Shown piece after piece: positions 59,566-64,000 of a stretch of DNA of 64,000 bases. The notes beneath the pieces were generated by a model that worked only from the letters and a program-made list of their open reading frames with translations, ran no database searches and was not told the origin of the DNA. The position numbers and the translations under genes are program-made. Position 1 is the first letter of the stretch. Each line of letters opens with the position of its first letter. This DNA comes from Platerodrilus igneus. Taxonomy: Eukaryota; Arthropoda; Insecta; Coleoptera; Lycidae. The stretch is from positions 5,146,001 to 5,210,000 of the forward strand of contig JARFIW010001491.1 of assembly GCA_036346225.1 (NCBI GenBank), in the 5' to 3' direction.

Positions 59566-59730
59566 ATTGAACACATTTCCATAGAAATCCAAAACAGTGA
59601 TAGAATTTCATATTTATTAGGTGTGCCTATGTCCGCGGAACAGTTGAAGGCAGCAACAGCTGCAATAGACCCGGTAAAAGCAGCATCATATGAATTCGCT
59701 AGAAATGCACCGTACTTTCTGTTTGAATAA
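59566..59730 (+). CDS. Short open frame ahead of the double-jelly-roll-like pseudogene
   Basis: After a stop at about 59560 the frame reads ISIEIQNSDRISYLLGVPMS then EQLKAATAAIDPVKAASYEF and ends NAPYFLFE at a stop. Ala-rich and protein-like. It lies about 60 bp before the next decayed gene on the same strand and might be a displaced part of it. Family unknown. Confidence 0.35.
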   Translation: MEHISIEIQNSDRISYLLGVPMSAEQLKAATAAIDPVKAASYEFARNAPYFLFE

Positions 59731-59784
59731 ATCCAATATAAATTTGACAATAATCAAGTAGTTGCTGTCTGGCGAATACCTGAG

Positions 59785-60642
59785 TTACTAGCGGTTTAAA
59801 GTCCAAGGAAAAATCAGAAAGAAAATGCATTGCACACATTGTTTGGAGGTATGAAACCATATTCCAAGATGGACGGTTTAATTGTGATGTACAGTTTAAA
59901 ATCATTTTGGGGTTCTTCAAAAATTACAAGAAAGCTACTGTAAACAAACTCCGAGAACTGATTTTAATTAGATCTAAGTTTGATGTGGTCTGCTACTGAA
60001 GATACTGTAACATTCGGTATTCAATATACAATGTATACAATAGGGGATATCGCACATTGTCAAAGCTTAATTATTAGCGGAAATACATGATCAATCGAGC
60101 ATAATACCAGCAGTTGGGAAATGGGAATTGCGTGAATTAACATCGTTATCACATACAAAGTCGCTGGTGTGGAGAATTAAAATATCAAACGAAACAGAAA
60201 AAGCAAGATGGATATTAGTAACACTTCAAAATAGAAAAAAAAGACAGAAAGGATAACAATGATACGAATACCCCTATAACTAATATTGTGTCTTTCAACT
60301 CGCGTGCGTTCTTCAAAGCCGCATGTACCTGGACTTTGAACCGAGCGATTGTTTACCAGCCTCCATTTTATTTGTAGCGTTTATGGAAAATATTACCCGA
60401 ATAGAATTTCTAATAAATGTGTAATGAATTACAACAAGTTTAAGAAATTACCCATATTTGTGATCCACTGTCGCCAACGATTTAAAAACATCAAGGACGC
60501 AACGGTGGGTTTGAGAATAGAAATGAAAACGGCAAGGAATTTTGAAATGTCAATGAAGGCGTATTCTTCAATTAAACATGATTCTATGTTTGAATACAAC
60601 TCCTTCCGGGAGACTGCTAACAGAAATATTAATAATAAATAA
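59785..60642 (+). pseudogene. Double-jelly-roll-like domain protein, decayed
   Basis: In three frames, the order is: FNCDVQFKIILGFFKNYKKA and LRELILIRSKFD (59860-59985), EDTVTFGIQYTM (60000), AVGKWELRELTSL, LVWRIKISNETEKARWILVT (60110-60230), and finally IFVIHCRQRFKNIKDATVGL with RIEMKTARNF and HDSMFEYNSF (60450-60610) to a stop at 60642. This order and the K-W-E-L / P-R-W-I-type blocks match the double-jelly-roll-like protein family found in many insect and cnidarian genomes, which has been compared to capsid proteins of DNA viruses and Polinton-like elements. At least three frameshifts. The assignment is from memory of the family pattern and needs a profile search. Confidence 0.55.
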
Positions 60643-60835
60643 TCTATTGCATAAATTTTTAATCAAAATTGTATGATTTTTTAATAAAGTTTTGAAAAAA
60701 CGTGTATGTTTTAATTACATAACAAAATGTTATGGGTGGTAGGTATATTACTTAATAAGAATAGCTTACACTTCTATGCAAAGCCTAAATGACCATTTCC
60801 AATCGAGCTGATAATTCAAAGATGGAAAATATAAA

Positions 60836-60907
60836 TTCTCAGATAGGATTCGAACCTGCATCTTTAGCTTTCGCGGCTGTGGTATTTACCAATTACACTA
60901 TCGGGAC
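60836..60907 (-). tRNA. tRNA-like sequence (tRNA pseudogene or SINE head)
   Basis: Minus strand: box A TAGTGTAATTGG (60900-60889) and box B GGTTCGAATCC (60856-60846) at tRNA spacing. The T-stem has one mismatch, the anticodon stem has two, the base before the putative anticodon CGA is G rather than T, and the acceptor ends pair poorly. A functional tRNA is unlikely; a tRNA-derived SINE or pseudogene fits better. Confidence 0.45.
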
Positions 60908-61559
60908 AGGTGATGACAATTGGAAAATTTTAAAAATCTTTTGTACGTCACCATGCTTCAACCTAACTTTCAATTACATTTGATATTTTTGTCATTTATA
61001 TCTGACTGTCAAATTTTCTACCTATCAGATATAAACAAGAACCGATGCATACAATCGTAGCTGTAAACCAACTGTTGAATGTAGATATTGGACAATTGCA
61101 CAAGACAAGTTGATTATACGGCTGTAATATTAATTAATACGATGAAATAATCACTTCTACAAACTGAACTAGTTTAAGAAGTGGATTCTTGAACTTAGGT
61201 TTAAGATTCTGCCACTGTTGTTTTAAGGAGCGGTATTTTTGGTAGTTTGTCGGTAAATACAGGAGGTACGCGGTTTCAGCATTACAGCAAAAATTGGCAT
61301 CCATCAAAAGTGGTTCGATCTAACATTTAGGATTGGTTTTTTTGTTAAAAGGTCAGAGATTAGGGCGTGAATCAGATAAATTTGGTTAAATATTTTTTCC
61401 GTTTTATGTAAATTTCTCTGAATATTTTTTATTCGATGGAAGGAAGAAAAATGCGAAAGAATGGCTTAGATCAGAAGGGGCGATGATAGGATCTGATGAT
61501 AGTTTTCTAATTGAGAATGCAGAAAGAGACTGGATTAAAAATTAGATAAGCAAACACAG

Positions 61560-62780
61560 AGGTTAAAGAAAAATTAGTAAAAATAGTCAGATATTATGGG
61601 CTGATGAACTTGATAAAAAGTATGAACAGTGGGCAGGAAAAATTAATACGGGAATTAAAACAGAAATTAAAATTAGATCAGGAAGCATTCGGTCAAAAAT
61701 TCATCTGGAATTAAAACAAATTCAGAAAAGAGCGTAGTCAGAAATTAAAATAGGTAAACGATAAACTAGATAATTTTACATTTTTGATAAGACAGAACGT
61801 TCAGGAAATGGTTGACTAGTGTCTGACAGGTTAAAACAGAAATAAATACGAAATTGGGTAATGCTTGTTTTACCTTAGTGAGTCTACAAAAAACAGCAAA
61901 AGAAAATATGTAGAATACGCGATTGGAATTTAGGGAGGTCAAACAGCGTGTAACGGTAATAAATAATGAAGTTAGAGATAGAACTAGATAATTTGAAGAA
62001 AGGAGCTCGACAAATTCAATGAGATAACGCTAGGTATAGTAATGTCTTTCTTTTAGAACAATTTACGAAATTTTATGAGGATGGTAAAATCAATCCTAAA
62101 ATATTTTTAAATAATTCAAAAGTTATTGTAGCGACTATTGGAGAGGGGAAACAGAAACTAAATATCATCAGATCAATGCTAATGGGCGACATTGAAATTT
62201 GGTTTATTTTTTTGTGAAGATGAAGATAGATGCATTTGAAGAATTTTAACAAAAATTTTTAAACTATTATTGGGGAGATAGTGAACAAAATTAAGCCAGG
62301 CACAATTGAACAAAGGCAAAATTCAATGCTGACTATGGACAGACGAGCGGATGCTACTCTATAAAGAAAAATTAGTATTGGAAAACAGTTAGACCCTGTA
62401 GTAGATGATAAGCAAATAATGAGTGTTTAACGAATCACACTGAACAGGGAACAAGGCACTACGTGGCACCACAAAATATTACAAATTGGGACATTTTTTA
62501 GAATACTTTAAGCGATATGACAATTTGGAACAAGTGTGGTCGATAAAAAATAGGAACATGGGTAACCAGATAAATAGCTTTCGATTAAACATGAAGTTTG
62601 TACGATAAAACAATTGGACGAATCCTATGAACAAGACAAAAGGAAATAATTACAAGCACAACAATTATCATGAGTGGGATACGGGTCAATGGAAACACGA
62701 GAACAAGTATACACAAGTGAAATTGTTAGACAGAAGTAAAAACTCAATATATTTTACTATGACGCGTTTCGATCAACAAG
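61560..62780 (+). pseudogene. Very decayed retrotransposon gag-like region
   Basis: The plus strand reads, in broken frames, a Lys/Glu/Ile-rich coiled-coil-like part (61620-61760), FTKFYEDGKINPKIFLNNSK (about 62050), a GEGKQKLNIIRSMLMGDIEI segment, and FLNYYWGDSEQN (about 62255), the order of capsid motifs in insect gag proteins. No zinc knuckle or pol follows. Many stops. LTR lineage not resolved. Confidence 0.5.
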
Positions 62781-64000
62781 ACCATTAACAAATAGATTAT
62801 CTATAAAAAATTATAATTAAAATAAAGTTCTTTAAAACTATAAAATATACAGACCAGAAATTTTAACTTGTTAATTTACAATATCACTATAACAACAGGT
62901 GGTATTTTGTATGTACTACTCCTTACGATACTTATACATATATAGATGTAATTAAAGATTATGAAAAAGTCATATTGCATCATCTCATAAACATCTAACG
63001 TCATAAACCTAAAAATTTCTGAAAAATTCAAGAAAAAACACAATTATGTAGATATTTATATGTTTTAAAAAGTATTTTTGAAATGCGGGTATAAAAGGTG
63101 TAAATGCATAAAAATCGTGATGATTACATAGTTTAGAATAGCTGTATTCATTATACGTAAACAAGTGTAGTAAACAAAATTTTAGTTTAATTGAATAGTC
63201 AAAGGTGTTTCATACACATTTTATTATCAGAAACGTGTACATAAATTACGTGTAAGTGCATGGAGATATGCTAAGATTTCATTTTGCAATAAATAAAAGG
63301 ATCGTACTTAAATTTAATAAAACATTCTTAAAAGAAATTTACAGGCAAATTTTTACGTGAAGCCCCGTGTATAAAATTTTAAATTTCATGTGCAAAACGA
63401 ATTTTTATTTAATAACAAACGTATCTTGGTATTTCGACGAAAGCGTATTAAATTAACATCAATCGCATTTTTAAGTAGTAAGGATCGTGTTTATTGACCT
63501 AGGTTCTAGAACAATCAAATGCATAAAACATAAAGTGAATGACGTAAATAGCCCGAAGAAATAATAAATCATACAGAATCGAAGAATTTAAAATTCGTAA
63601 AAGTGATAAAATACGATAACGCAAAGGTAAACGTTTGTCCAATTGTAACATATCATAAATCGATAATAAGAACTAGAAAATAATAAACAAAAAAATCTTT
63701 AACACTCTTATCACAAATGCAACCCTACTTCTAGAACCAATTAGAACTTAGAAACAATAACTACACTTAGCGAGAAGAATCTAGATACTTACGTCACAGA
63801 GACTTGCTATTATAAAAGCGAATTGAATGTTGAGAACGGGGTTCAGTTTTGAATGAAGCTTTGATGTTAACAGATGGTTGATGAAAGTAGACAATACGTT
63901 ACGTATTTTAAAGTACTATCTAATATGTACTGCGTTTAATAGTAAAAGTATTGCTTGATGCACAAATGTGAGTAGACTATTTAAAGTATTTACAATGATT
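62781..64000. other. AT-rich non-coding right end
   Basis: No open frame, RNA gene or repeat could be supported. Confidence 0.6.

Overview
This window is AT-rich eukaryotic DNA that looks like an insect (arthropod) genome. The evidence is RTE-clade and CR1/L2-group LINEs, Ty3/gypsy and BEL/Pao LTR elements, mariner, Tc1/mariner-like DD41D, piggyBac and PIF/Harbinger DNA transposons, a tRNA-derived SINE, short (54-55 bp) introns and a cuticle-protein-like YAPV repeat. I see no prokaryotic operon, rRNA gene or CRISPR array, and no convincing multi-exon host gene. Nearly all recognisable coding sequence is transposon-derived and most of it is broken by stops and frameshifts.

Left part (1-18.5 kb). 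An intact gypsy-type integrase enters from the left edge and is followed by about 2.8 kb of non-coding sequence with a 45-bp tandem repeat and an LTR (3975-4670). Then comes a minus-strand gypsy element (about 4.67-12.8 kb). It is split by a plus-strand CR1/L2-like LINE (5798-9666, 7-bp target duplication) and by a tRNA-derived SINE (10120-10419, 13-bp target duplication). Across the LINE the gypsy reading frame continues exactly. Next is a 5'-truncated RTE LINE (12842-18541), itself split by a 2.6-kb TG...CA insertion (13363-15976, 5-bp duplication).

Middle part (18.5-48.5 kb). A gene-poor stretch holds a palindromic repeat (23313-23511). It is followed by a mariner with matching TIRs and TA flanks (24254-25503), a small YAPV-repeat exon candidate (26676-26849), a piggyBac fragment, and a BEL/Pao gag-protease split by a 3.19-kb TGTAAC...GTAACA insertion (30188-33377). 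Then come the last residues of a BEL/Pao pol, a DD41D transposon with an uninterrupted 365-codon transposase and long TIRs (36229-37692), and a two-gene PIF/Harbinger element with recognisable introns (37856-40113). A large decayed minus-strand reading region that I cannot assign (40740-43239) follows, interrupted by a second copy of the palindromic repeat. Last is a plus-strand gypsy element (43.6-48.05 kb) with a solo LTR of the 3975 family inside its pol and its own 3' LTR.

Right part (48.5-64 kb). A DDE transposase fragment, an (AC)n tract, a near-full-length RTE LINE with 13-bp target duplication (51022-54681), a long non-coding stretch with a 19-bp tandem repeat, a decayed gene resembling the double-jelly-roll-like protein family, a tRNA-like sequence and a very decayed gag.

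The genes do not form one pathway; the layout is a stratigraphy of insertions whose order can be read from who interrupts whom. The most interesting items are the unassigned 40.7-43.2 kb coding region, the double-jelly-roll-like pseudogene, the RTE family with a duplicated coding segment in its 3' UTR, and the possibly still competent DD41D transposon.
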